Shown piece by piece: positions 26,029 through 33,549 of a stretch of 64,000 nucleotides of DNA. Both the position numbers and the translations under genes were made by a program. A model generated the notes under the pieces. It was not told where the DNA came from. It worked only from the letters and a program-made list of their open reading frames with translations, and did no database searches. Source of the stretch: Streptomyces sp. ALI-76-A (GTDB taxonomy: Bacteria > Actinomycetota > Actinomycetes > Streptomycetales > Streptomycetaceae); contig NZ_JASVWB010000002.1 in NCBI RefSeq assembly GCF_030287445.1, forward strand, positions 2,232,001-2,296,000. The letters are read 5' to 3'. Numbering within the stretch: the stretch's first letter is position 1; every line of letters begins with the position of its first letter.

Positions 26029-27096
26029 TGTTCTGTCCCGGGAGGTTGTGGACGAGGGAGCCAGATCTCGGCTGAGGGATCTTGAAATGAGTGAGGGCCT
26101 TCCGGTTCGGTGTGGATTGCGACGTCTACACCGACAGAAAGGCCCTCGTGCCCCACCGTAATGCACCCCTGACCGAGACCGGCCGTCTGCGTCTGGCCCG
26201 CTGCGTGGTCGAGGACGGCTGGACCCTGCGCAGGGCCGCCGAACGCTTCCAGGTCTCGCCGACCACCGCCCAGCGGTGGGCCGACCGCTACCGTCGATCC
26301 GGTGAGGCAGGCATGAGCGACCGCTCCAGCCGCCCGCGCACCAGCCCGCGCCGGATGCCGACCCGCATCGAGCGGCGGATCATCAAGGTCCGCGTTCTGC
26401 GCCGCTGGGGACCGGCCCGCATCGCCTACCTGCTGCGGTTGAACCCGTCCACGGTGCACCGGGTCCTGGCCCGCTACAAGCTGGCCCGTCTCGCTCATCT
26501 CGACCGCGCTACCGGGCGGGTGATCCGCCGCTACGAACGGTCAGCGCCGGGCGAGTTGGTGCACGTGGACATCAAGAAGCTCGGCAACATCCCCGACGGC
26601 GGCGGCCACAAGACCCTGGGCCGCCAGGCCGGCCGCAAGACCCGCTCCGGCGTCGGTTACAGCTACCTGCACAACGCCGTCGACGATCACTCCCGCCTCG
26701 CCTACAGCGAGATCCACGCAGACGAGAAGAAGGAAACCGCAACCGCCTTCTGGGGCCGGGCCCAGACGTTCTTCGCCCAGGCCGGGATCACCGTCCAGCG
26801 GGTGCTGACCGACAACGGCTCCTGCTACCGCTCACGCGACTGGCGCGAAGCCCTTGCCACAGCCGGGATCACCCACAAGCGAACCCGCCCCTACCGGCCG
26901 CAGACGAACGGCAAGGTCGAGCGCTTCAACCGCACCCTGCTGGACGAGTGGGCCTACGCCCGCCCCTACCGCACAGAGACTGAACGACGCGACGCATACC
27001 CCGGCTGGCTGCACACCTACAATCACCACCGCGGACACACCGCGCTGAAAGGCCAACCACCCGCCAGCCGCGTCCCCAACCTCACGGGTCAGTACA
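26029..27096 (+). mobile_element. IS481-family insertion sequence
   Basis: A 1068-bp element with imperfect terminal inverted repeats: the left end reads TGTTCTGTCCCGGGAGGTTG, and the right end complements it at most positions. It is flanked by the 6-bp direct duplication ACTAGC (26023-26028 and 27097-27102), which matches the NCTAGN target known for IS481. One transposase gene fills it. The ends are intact, so it may be mobile. Confidence 0.92.
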
Positions 27097-27101
27097 ACTA
27101 G
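26148..27101 (+). CDS. IS481-family transposase (DDE)
   Basis: A 317-residue transposase. The N-terminal helix-turn-helix (LRRAAERFQVSPTTAQRWADRYR) is followed by a second HTH region and the rve/DDE catalytic core. The three acidic residues are seen in ELVHVDIKKLG, VLTDNGSCYRS and TNGKVERFNRTL. The GTG at 26148 (MPHRNAPLTETGRLRLARC) is the usual family start. The last sense codon straddles the element's right end and the stop TAG comes from the duplicated target CTAG, so the host target completes the gene. No frameshift is seen. Confidence 0.95.
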   Translation: MPHRNAPLTETGRLRLARCVVEDGWTLRRAAERFQVSPTTAQRWADRYRRSGEAGMSDRSSRPRTSPRRMPTRIERRIIKVRVLRRWGPARIAYLLRLNPSTVHRVLARYKLARLAHLDRATGRVIRRYERSAPGELVHVDIKKLGNIPDGGGHKTLGRQAGRKTRSGVGYSYLHNAVDDHSRLAYSEIHADEKKETATAFWGRAQTFFAQAGITVQRVLTDNGSCYRSRDWREALATAGITHKRTRPYRPQTNGKVERFNRTLLDEWAYARPYRTETERRDAYPGWLHTYNHHRGHTALKGQPPASRVPNLTGQYN

Positions 27102-27102
27102 C

Positions 27103-27330
27103 TCCCGGTGCTCTCAGCACTCCTGGGGCTGTCGGACTTCCTGGGGCTGCTCACCCGGAACGAGCAGGCCGCGGTCAGCTGGGCGGCGCGGTCTTCCCGC
27201 TGCCGCTGCTGCCGCACGCGTACACCCCGGCCCACGGACTGCCGGGATGGCTGCGCACGGTCGCCGAGCGGCATCCGATCAGCGCGGTGACGACGGCCCC
27301 GCGGGATCTGCTCGGCAAGGCGCCGGTGCC
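27103..27330 (+). pseudogene. Remnant of an ABC-2 type (DrrB-like) permease
   Basis: Two out-of-frame pieces match the C-terminal part of drug-exporter ABC-2 permeases. The first (from about 27108) reads FLGLLTRNEQAA. The second, shifted in frame (from about 27190), reads FPLPLLPHAYTPAHGLPGWL and ERHPISAVTTAPRDLLG, where an intact relative has the final loop and last helix. The 5' part is missing and an IS481 element abuts the remnant, so the gene was truncated and then decayed. Confidence 0.65.
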
Positions 27331-27687
27331 GGACGGGCGGCCTGGCCGGTGGCGCATCCGGCGGCCGGGTCACCGGCCGGGTGCGCGGTGCTGCCGGGCG
27401 GTGTCCGTGCCGGGCACCGGTACGCGGGGGGGGGCGGGCGGTGCACCGGCGCCGGTCCCACGCCCGTACGGGGCGGATCCGTCGGGCACGCGGGGTGGGA
27501 GCGTGCTCGGGCCGCGGGTGGGAGTGAGGGACACAAACGGGGCGTGCCCGCGCTCGGGAGCCACCACCGGTACGACGCTGCGGGGCCGTGGGGATGACGG
27601 GCGGCCGGTGCGCAACGCCGCGCCGGGACGGCGTGGCGACCCGAGCGAGGGCTCCTCGGAACGGTGCCTGGGGAACGCCGGTGTCGC
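27331..27687. other. Non-coding stretch after the permease remnant
   Basis: G-rich DNA with a poly-G run near 27427. I see no gene with a ribosome site and no strong hairpin. It is probably degraded sequence at the edge of the mobile island. Confidence 0.4.
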
Positions 27688-27957
27688 TCAGCGCCCGCCG
27701 AACAGCGAACGGCGCAGCCGGCGCAGTGGCGCGAAGAGCGAGACCCGCCGCACGCGCACGCCCCTGTCGCTGCGCTTGTGTGCGGGCTCACGTGCGGTCA
27801 GCTCGCGCATCAGCGACGTCGCTTCCGCCGTCTCCCGCTGCGGGACGGCAGGACCCGCCAGCACCGAAAGATGGCGGTCGAGACGCGAACTGGTCGCGTT
27901 GCTCCCGCAGGTGATCGCAGGGACCCTCGCCCTGCTGCGCACTGTTATCTGCTCCAT
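27688..27957 (-). CDS. Small basic protein of unknown function
   Basis: An 89-residue protein starting at the ATG at 27957 after a GGGGAG ribosome site (MEQITVRSRARVPAITCGS). It has a cysteine near residue 18 and a strongly basic C-terminus (VRVRRVSLFAPLRRLRRSLFGGR) that could be an amphipathic helix. I recognise no domain. It lies 126 bases beyond the anti-sigma gene on the same strand and may belong to that transcription unit. Confidence 0.65.
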   Translation of the reverse strand: MEQITVRSRARVPAITCGSNATSSRLDRHLSVLAGPAVPQRETAEATSLMRELTAREPAHKRSDRGVRVRRVSLFAPLRRLRRSLFGGR

Positions 27958-28083
27958 GTCACTCCCCACCCGTACGAGTCCACCCGGCCCGGGCAGAGTA
28001 ACCCTATCGCTCCCTGGGGGCACTCGTGTATCGCGGTCACAGGATTCACCTTCCCCGTAAGGAGGTTGACGACTCCTCGACGG

Positions 28084-28902
28084 TCACTCTCCGAATCCGA
28101 CCGAATTCAGGGCGAGTTGGACAACCGGCTGGGTAGTGGGCTGCGGCGAGCCCCCGCCCGGCTCCACGGTCACGGCGAGTGACGTCGCCGACGTCTCCAG
28201 ACCGGAGGTGACCAAGGGCGTGTCGCCGTCGAAGAGCCCGAGGGAGCGCGGCTGCGCCCCCGGGCGCATGAGCCACAGCTGGTGCACGCGGCCGCTCGGC
28301 AGATCGCCGTATCCGCTCAGGGTGACCACCGCGCTCCGCGTCGATGCGGAGGCGATCACTCCGATACTGCGGCCCCGGGTGTCCTGCCCGGTCGTCGCAC
28401 GCGCGTCGGGAGCCGCGAGAACGTGGGCGATCTCACGCGCCTGGGTCCGTTCGGCGTTCAGCTGGTCCCGGGTCCGGTCGGCCTGGACGGCGAACAGGGA
28501 CGCGACCACCAGGGCCGCGGCGGCGGTCGCCGTGGCGAACGGCACGAACAGGGGGCGCGACCGGGGCGCACGGGAGCGCGGCGGCGGCTGCGTCCCCCAC
28601 ACGTGCGGCGGCAACTGTGCCGTACGGGCGTGTGCCGCCTCCCGGGGGGCGGATTCCTGTGGCGTCGTGCGTACGGCGGCCAGCACCCGTTCGCGCAGCG
28701 CGGCCGGTGGCGGGGCGGCCGTCGACCAGGCGAGCCGTACCGCGTCCTCGGCCAGGGCGCGCACCTCCGCGGTACAGGCGGCGCACTTCTTCAGGTGCTT
28801 CTCGAAGCGGATCCGTTCGGTGGGTTCCAGGGCGTCGAGGGCGTAGGGGGCGGCGAGGGAGTGGAGGTCCCCGCGGCGGAGGAGGCGGTCGCTCAGGCTC
28901 AT
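28084..28902 (-). CDS. Anti-sigma factor, RskA/SigK type
   Basis: A 272-residue single-pass membrane protein that would hold the ECF sigma factor encoded upstream. The cytoplasmic N-terminal domain has the zinc-associated motif HLKKCAAC (about residues 36-43). A transmembrane helix spans residues 145-168 (PFATATAAAALVVASLFAV). The extracytoplasmic C-terminal domain is of the RskA type (LPSGRVHQLWLMRPGAQPRSLGLF). Its ATG overlaps the sigma gene stop (ATGA), giving balanced synthesis. Confidence 0.92.
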   Translation of the reverse strand: MSLSDRLLRRGDLHSLAAPYALDALEPTERIRFEKHLKKCAACTAEVRALAEDAVRLAWSTAAPPPAALRERVLAAVRTTPQESAPREAAHARTAQLPPHVWGTQPPPRSRAPRSRPLFVPFATATAAAALVVASLFAVQADRTRDQLNAERTQAREIAHVLAAPDARATTGQDTRGRSIGVIASASTRSAVVTLSGYGDLPSGRVHQLWLMRPGAQPRSLGLFDGDTPLVTSGLETSATSLAVTVEPGGGSPQPTTQPVVQLALNSVGFGE

Positions 28903-29498
28903 GCGGCACCTCCCAGGCACTCGCGCAGCCGGGTGAGTCCGTCACGCATCCGGGTCTTGACCGTGCCCAGCGGCAGGGAGAGCCGCTCGGCCACCTCACG
29001 GTACGTATAGCCGTCGTAATAGGCGAGGGTGACCGACTGGCGTTGCAGCGCCGTGAGGCGGTCGAGGCAGCGGCGCACCCACTCGCGCTCCAGTCCGGCC
29101 TCGACCTCCTCGGTGACCTGGTCGAAGGCGGGGTGGTGCGAGCGGCGTGCCTCGCGCTGTTCGCGTTCACCGGCCGCGCGGGCGCTGCGCACCCGGTCGA
29201 CGGCCCGGCGGTGGGCGACGGTCAGGATCCACGACAGGGCGCTGCCGCGGCCCGGGTCGAACCGGCCCGCGGACCGCCAGAGTTCGAGCAGCACCTCCTG
29301 CGCCACCTCCTCCGACTGCGCCGGGTCCCGTACGACCCGCCTGACGAGTCCGAACACCGGTCCGGACACCAACCCGTACAACTGCTCGAAGGCCCGCTGG
29401 TCGCCGCGGGCCACCAGCAGCAGCAGCTCGTCCGCCTCCAACTCGTCTCCCCCTCCGGCCAGGCCGCATCTGGGCCGCTGTCCCGTCCCGCGAGGCAT
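28899..29498 (-). CDS. ECF sigma factor, SigK-like
   Basis: A group 4 sigma factor of about 199 residues. Region 2 (EQLYGLVSGPVFGLVRRVV, then EEVAQEVLLELWRSAGRFDP) and region 4 (LTALQRQSVTLAYYDGYTY, REVAERLSLPLGTVKTRMRDGL) are clear. Start choice is uncertain: the ATG at 29498 is used, but a TTG at 29504 has ideal spacing to GGAGG. It is coupled to an RskA-type anti-sigma. The divergent DUF4331 gene has a promoter resembling the known SigK consensus, so that operon is the probable regulon. Confidence 0.92.
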   Translation of the reverse strand: MPRGTGQRPRCGLAGGGDELEADELLLLVARGDQRAFEQLYGLVSGPVFGLVRRVVRDPAQSEEVAQEVLLELWRSAGRFDPGRGSALSWILTVAHRRAVDRVRSARAAGEREQREARRSHHPAFDQVTEEVEAGLEREWVRRCLDRLTALQRQSVTLAYYDGYTYREVAERLSLPLGTVKTRMRDGLTRLRECLGGAA

Positions 29499-29608
29499 TC
29501 GCAACGAAGCCACCTCCGGATGGGGTTACGGATCACAGCGGGCAAAACGCGGGTCGCCTGAGATGAAACAAGTTTTCAGATCCGCCGTAAGAACGTTTGG
29601 GATTCGAC

Positions 29609-29635
29609 CAATCCGCCCTGCCGACCGCTCCGAAT
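29609..29635 (+). promoter_or_regulatory. Candidate SigK-type ECF promoter for the DUF4331 operon
   Basis: CAATCC (-35) and CCGAAT (-10) are separated by 15 bases, ending 38 bases before the ATG at 29674. Mycobacterial SigK promoters read CCATCC and CCGAAT with a similar spacer. It stands in the divergent region between the sigma factor and the DUF4331 gene. Confidence 0.55.
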
Positions 29636-29673
29636 GGCGTTCGTCAGGCAAGTTGGCACTGAGGACGGACGGC

Positions 29674-31206
29674 ATGACACCTAACTCCAGGAGCGGCGCG
29701 GGACACCGTGGCCTTGCGACCCTCGTCTGTGGGGCGCTGGCCGCCGGCGGGCTCGCAGCCGCCGGCATGGCCACGCTGGAACCGGGGGCGGCCTCCGCCT
29801 CCAGCCACCGGGAGGCCCCGCTGATCTCGGGGACCCCGCAGTTCGACAACACGGACGTGTACGCGTTCGTGAGCCCGGACCACCCCGACTCGACGACGAT
29901 CGTCGCCAACTGGACCCCCTTCGAGGAGCCCGCCGGCGGACCGAACTTCTTCCCGTTCGCCGAGGACGCCCAGTACGACCTGCACATCGACAACAACGGT
30001 GACGCGCAGGGCGACCTGCTGTTCCGGTACACGTTCAAGACGCACACGAAGAACGACAAGACGTTTCTCTACAACACCGGCCCGGTCACCAGCCTCGACG
30101 ACCCGGACCTCAACGTCACGCAGACGTACGACATCGAGCTGGTCAAGCTGCGCAAGCAGAAGGTCGTCTCCAAGACCAAGGTCGCCGACGACGTGCCGGT
30201 GGCACCGTCGAACGTCGGCAAGGCGTCGATGCCGGACTACGCCACGCTGCGCCAGCAGGCGGTGCACAAGCTCACCAGCGGCGCGAAGACCTTCGCCGGG
30301 CAGGCCGACGACCCCTTCTTCCTGGACCTGCGGGTCTTCGACCTGCTGTACGGCGGGAACCTCACCGAGGTCGGCAACGACACGCTCAAGGGCTACAACG
30401 TCAACTCGATCGCCCTCCAGGTCCCGACCGACATGATCACCGAGTCGCACGAGCAGCCGATCGTCGGCATCTGGTCGACCACGCAGCGCAAGAACGCGCA
30501 GGGCTACTTCTCCCAGGTCTCACGCCTCGGCAACCCGCTGGTCAACGAGGTGGTCAACCCGCTGAAGGACAAGGACAAGTTCAACGCGTCCAGCCCGCGG
30601 GAGGACGCGCAGTTCCTTCAGAACGTCACCAACCCCGAGCTGCCGAAGCTCATCGAGGCGATCTACAAGATCGAGGCGCCGGCCGAGCCGCGCAACGACC
30701 TCGTCGACGTGTTCCTGAAGGGCGTCGAAGGCCTCAACCAGCCCCCGCACGTGACGCCGTCGGAGCAGCTGCGGCTGAACACCTCGATCAAGCCGGTCGC
30801 CGAGCCCAAGCGGCTGGGCGTGCTCGACGGCGACAACGCGGGCTTCCCGAACGGGCGCCGGCTGACCGACGACGTGATCGACGCCTCGCTCCAGGTCGTC
30901 GAGGGTGAACTCCTCGGCGCGAAGAACGACCTGGGCGACGCGGTCGACAAGAACGACAAGGAGTTCGAGAAGGCCTTCCCGTACGTCGCGCTGCCGACGG
31001 AGGGGTCACGGGGTCCGCTCGCCAAGGGCACGACCGACGGGAACGACGTCCGCAACCAGCTCGGCGACGCCCTCCAGCCGGCCGGCGCGGGCGGCACCGA
31101 CGACATGACCCTGATCGCCGGCTCGGCGGGCGCGGGCGCGCTCGGCATCCTGCTGATCGGCGGGGCCCTGATGTGGTGGCGCCGGATGCGGGAGCGCGCG
31201 TACTAG
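29674..31206 (+). CDS. DUF4331 secreted or membrane-anchored protein
   Basis: A 510-residue exported protein. It has a signal peptide (residues 1-40, ending GAASASSHREAPLIS) and a long DUF4331 domain (SHREAPLISGTPQFDNTDVYAFVSPD through the C-terminal third). A C-terminal transmembrane helix (AGSAGAGALGILLIGGALMWWRRMRERAY) makes it a cell-surface protein. The conserved SHREAP with nearby acidic residues could hold a metal, but no function is established. The ATG at 29674 follows GAGGAC. It is first in an operon with a TPR protein and a NicO efflux protein. Confidence 0.9.
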   Translation: MTPNSRSGAGHRGLATLVCGALAAGGLAAAGMATLEPGAASASSHREAPLISGTPQFDNTDVYAFVSPDHPDSTTIVANWTPFEEPAGGPNFFPFAEDAQYDLHIDNNGDAQGDLLFRYTFKTHTKNDKTFLYNTGPVTSLDDPDLNVTQTYDIELVKLRKQKVVSKTKVADDVPVAPSNVGKASMPDYATLRQQAVHKLTSGAKTFAGQADDPFFLDLRVFDLLYGGNLTEVGNDTLKGYNVNSIALQVPTDMITESHEQPIVGIWSTTQRKNAQGYFSQVSRLGNPLVNEVVNPLKDKDKFNASSPREDAQFLQNVTNPELPKLIEAIYKIEAPAEPRNDLVDVFLKGVEGLNQPPHVTPSEQLRLNTSIKPVAEPKRLGVLDGDNAGFPNGRRLTDDVIDASLQVVEGELLGAKNDLGDAVDKNDKEFEKAFPYVALPTEGSRGPLAKGTTDGNDVRNQLGDALQPAGAGGTDDMTLIAGSAGAGALGILLIGGALMWWRRMRERAY

Positions 31207-31353
31207 GACGCGGTTTCCGGACGGACGGTCCGGAATCCCGTTCCACCGACTGGCGCGGCCCGCGTTCCACCCCCACGGCGCGGGCCGCGCCGCAGCACGG
31301 CAACTTCCCTGCGCAGCGACCAGGTTGAGCAGTCCGTCGACCAAGGAGAGGGC

Positions 31354-33549
31354 ATGCCCCGGCGTACGAACGACAGCGCACCGGCCAGCGGCCACGCGAC
31401 ACCGCCGCCCGCCACCCCGGAGCACGCCCGCAGCGGCGACGGCAGCGCGGGGGCATTCGCCGGGGGCGAGGCGAAGACTCCGGCCCCGGCGCCCCCGCAG
31501 CCCGACCACAGCACGGAGACACCCGCCGGGGACGGCGCGAAGACCGCGGCACCCGCGCCCTCGGAGTCCGCCCGCGGCACGGGTACACCGGCTGAGGCCA
31601 GGGCGAAGACCGCGGCACCGGGAACACCCGCCGACAGCGGGACGAAGACCGCGGCACCCGCGCCCTCGGAGTCCGCCCGCGGCGCCGGAGCCCTCGCCGA
31701 CGGCGGCACGAGGCCCGCGCGGCTGAGCACCAGGGCTGAGGCGACAACCGGGCCGAGGGCGGCCGGGGCGGGCGCGGCGGATTCGGGGCAGGCGGACAGG
31801 CCGGACGCTGCGGACGCGGCCGTCGGCTCCGGTGACCGCTTCCTCGCCGGGGCCGACAGCGCCTGCCAGGTGGCCGAGGCCGTGGGGACGCCTGCGGTCG
31901 CGTCGATCGATTCGCGCCCGGACGACACCCGCTCCCCGGGGGAGGAGTCACCGGGCGACAGCGGCACCCGATCGCTCCGGACACCGGTCACCACCCGTGG
32001 CCCGCACGGCGACGAGGCGCTGGACGACACCGGCACCGGAACCCGCCCGCACGGCGACGAGGCACCGGGCACCCCCCACGCCCGAACCCGCCCGCACGGC
32101 GAGGAACCGTCGGACGGCACCCGCGACGGACATCACCCGGGGGCGTCGGACCGCTCCCGTGCCGGTGAGAGAGGTCCCGTCGACCCGCGCGTCGTGGCCG
32201 TCCGGCGGCTGTCGGCCGCCGGGCGGCGGTGGCGGGGGGCGCGGCTCGCGGGGTGTGCGGCGTTGCTGGCCGTGGCGCTCACCGCGGGGGCCGTCGCGGT
32301 CGGGGCGGCGCGGGACGGCGGTGGCACAGCGGTGGCATCCGCGTCCGCCGGCCTGGCACCGGGGTTGCTCGGCAGCGGGGACCTCGACACGGGCATCACC
32401 GCGCTGCAGACGCATCTCCGCGCCCAGCCACGGGACTTCGGCGGGTGGGCCACCCTCGGTCTCGCCTACGTCGAGCAGGCCCGCACCACCGGCGACCCCT
32501 CCCGCTACCCGCAGGCCGACCGCGCGCTCAAGCGCTCCCTGGAGCTGGAGCCGGACAACGACCAGGCCCTGTCCGGCAGCGCGGCCCTCGCCGCCGCCCG
32601 GCACGACTTCGGGGACGCTCTCGCCTACGCCGACCGGGCCCTGGAGCAGAACCCCTACAACGAGCGCGCGCTGTCCTCCCGTGTCGACGCCCTCGTCGAA
32701 CTCGGCCGCTACGCCGAGGCGTCGAAGGCGGCCGACACCGCGGACGCCCGGCGGCCGGGCGTGCCCGTCTTCACGCGGTACGCGTACGTGCACGAGCTGC
32801 GCGGTGACGTGAGGACCGCGCGCCGCGTGCTGGAGCAGGCCCTCGCCGGCGCGACCGCGCCGGGAGACACGGCGTACGTGTCCACCGCGCTCGGCCAGCT
32901 CGCCTGGAACCAGGGCGACCACACGGCGGCCCTGAACCACTACGCGCGGGCTCTCGCCGCCGACGAGGACTACCTCCCGGCGCTGGAGGGCCGCGCCCGC
33001 GCCCAGGCCGCGAGCGGTGACCGGGCCGCCGCGATCGCCGGCATGGAGGCCGTGGTCGCCCGCCTCCCGCTGCCCGGCCCGCTCGTCGCGCTCGGCGAGC
33101 TGTACGAGGTCCGGGGCGCCGAGGGTGACGCGGCGAAGGCCCGCGACCAGTACGCCCTCGTCGACGCCTGGACGGCGCTCGCCCGCGCCAACAAGGTCAA
33201 CGCCGACCTCGACACCGCGCTCGCCGCCGCCGACCACGGCGACAAGGCAGAGGCCCTGCGCGCGGCCCGCGCCGAGTGGGACCGCCGCCGCACCGTGCAC
33301 ACCGCCGACGCGCTCGCCTGGGCCCTGCACGTCAACGGCCGTGACGAGGAGGCCCTGCCCTACGCCCGCCGGGCCACGGCCACCGGCTACCGCAACGCCG
33401 CGTTCCTCTACCACCGGGGCATGATCGAGCGGGCCACGGGCCACCAGAAGGAGGCCCGCACTCATCTGACGGCGGCGCTGAGGCTGAACCCCGGCTTCTC
33501 GCCCCTGGGCGCCCAGGAGGCCCGTACGGCGCTGGAGGCGGCCCGGTGA
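31354..33549 (+). CDS. TPR-repeat protein with long low-complexity N-terminus
   Basis: A 731-residue protein. Residues 1-290 are disordered, rich in Ala/Pro/Gly/Thr and internally repetitive: APAPSESARG occurs twice, and RPHGDEA-like units occur three times. A 41-bp exact DNA repeat underlies part of this (31538-31578 and 31643-31683). A transmembrane helix near residues 296-316 (LAGCAALLAVALTAGAVAVGAA) is followed by a TPR array to the end (ALSGSAALAAARHDFGDALAYADRALEQNPYN and so on), probably outside the membrane. The ATG follows AAGGAGAGG. Its stop overlaps the NicO gene start by four bases. It is probably a scaffold for the operon's envelope function. Confidence 0.85.
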   Translation: MPRRTNDSAPASGHATPPPATPEHARSGDGSAGAFAGGEAKTPAPAPPQPDHSTETPAGDGAKTAAPAPSESARGTGTPAEARAKTAAPGTPADSGTKTAAPAPSESARGAGALADGGTRPARLSTRAEATTGPRAAGAGAADSGQADRPDAADAAVGSGDRFLAGADSACQVAEAVGTPAVASIDSRPDDTRSPGEESPGDSGTRSLRTPVTTRGPHGDEALDDTGTGTRPHGDEAPGTPHARTRPHGEEPSDGTRDGHHPGASDRSRAGERGPVDPRVVAVRRLSAAGRRWRGARLAGCAALLAVALTAGAVAVGAARDGGGTAVASASAGLAPGLLGSGDLDTGITALQTHLRAQPRDFGGWATLGLAYVEQARTTGDPSRYPQADRALKRSLELEPDNDQALSGSAALAAARHDFGDALAYADRALEQNPYNERALSSRVDALVELGRYAEASKAADTADARRPGVPVFTRYAYVHELRGDVRTARRVLEQALAGATAPGDTAYVSTALGQLAWNQGDHTAALNHYARALAADEDYLPALEGRARAQAASGDRAAAIAGMEAVVARLPLPGPLVALGELYEVRGAEGDAAKARDQYALVDAWTALARANKVNADLDTALAAADHGDKAEALRAARAEWDRRRTVHTADALAWALHVNGRDEEALPYARRATATGYRNAAFLYHRGMIERATGHQKEARTHLTAALRLNPGFSPLGAQEARTALEAAR

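Noticed and set aside
24710..27102. A complete restriction-modification or defence island
   Set aside because: Only a specificity-like protein and an IS are present; there is no nuclease, methylase or helicase gene nearby.
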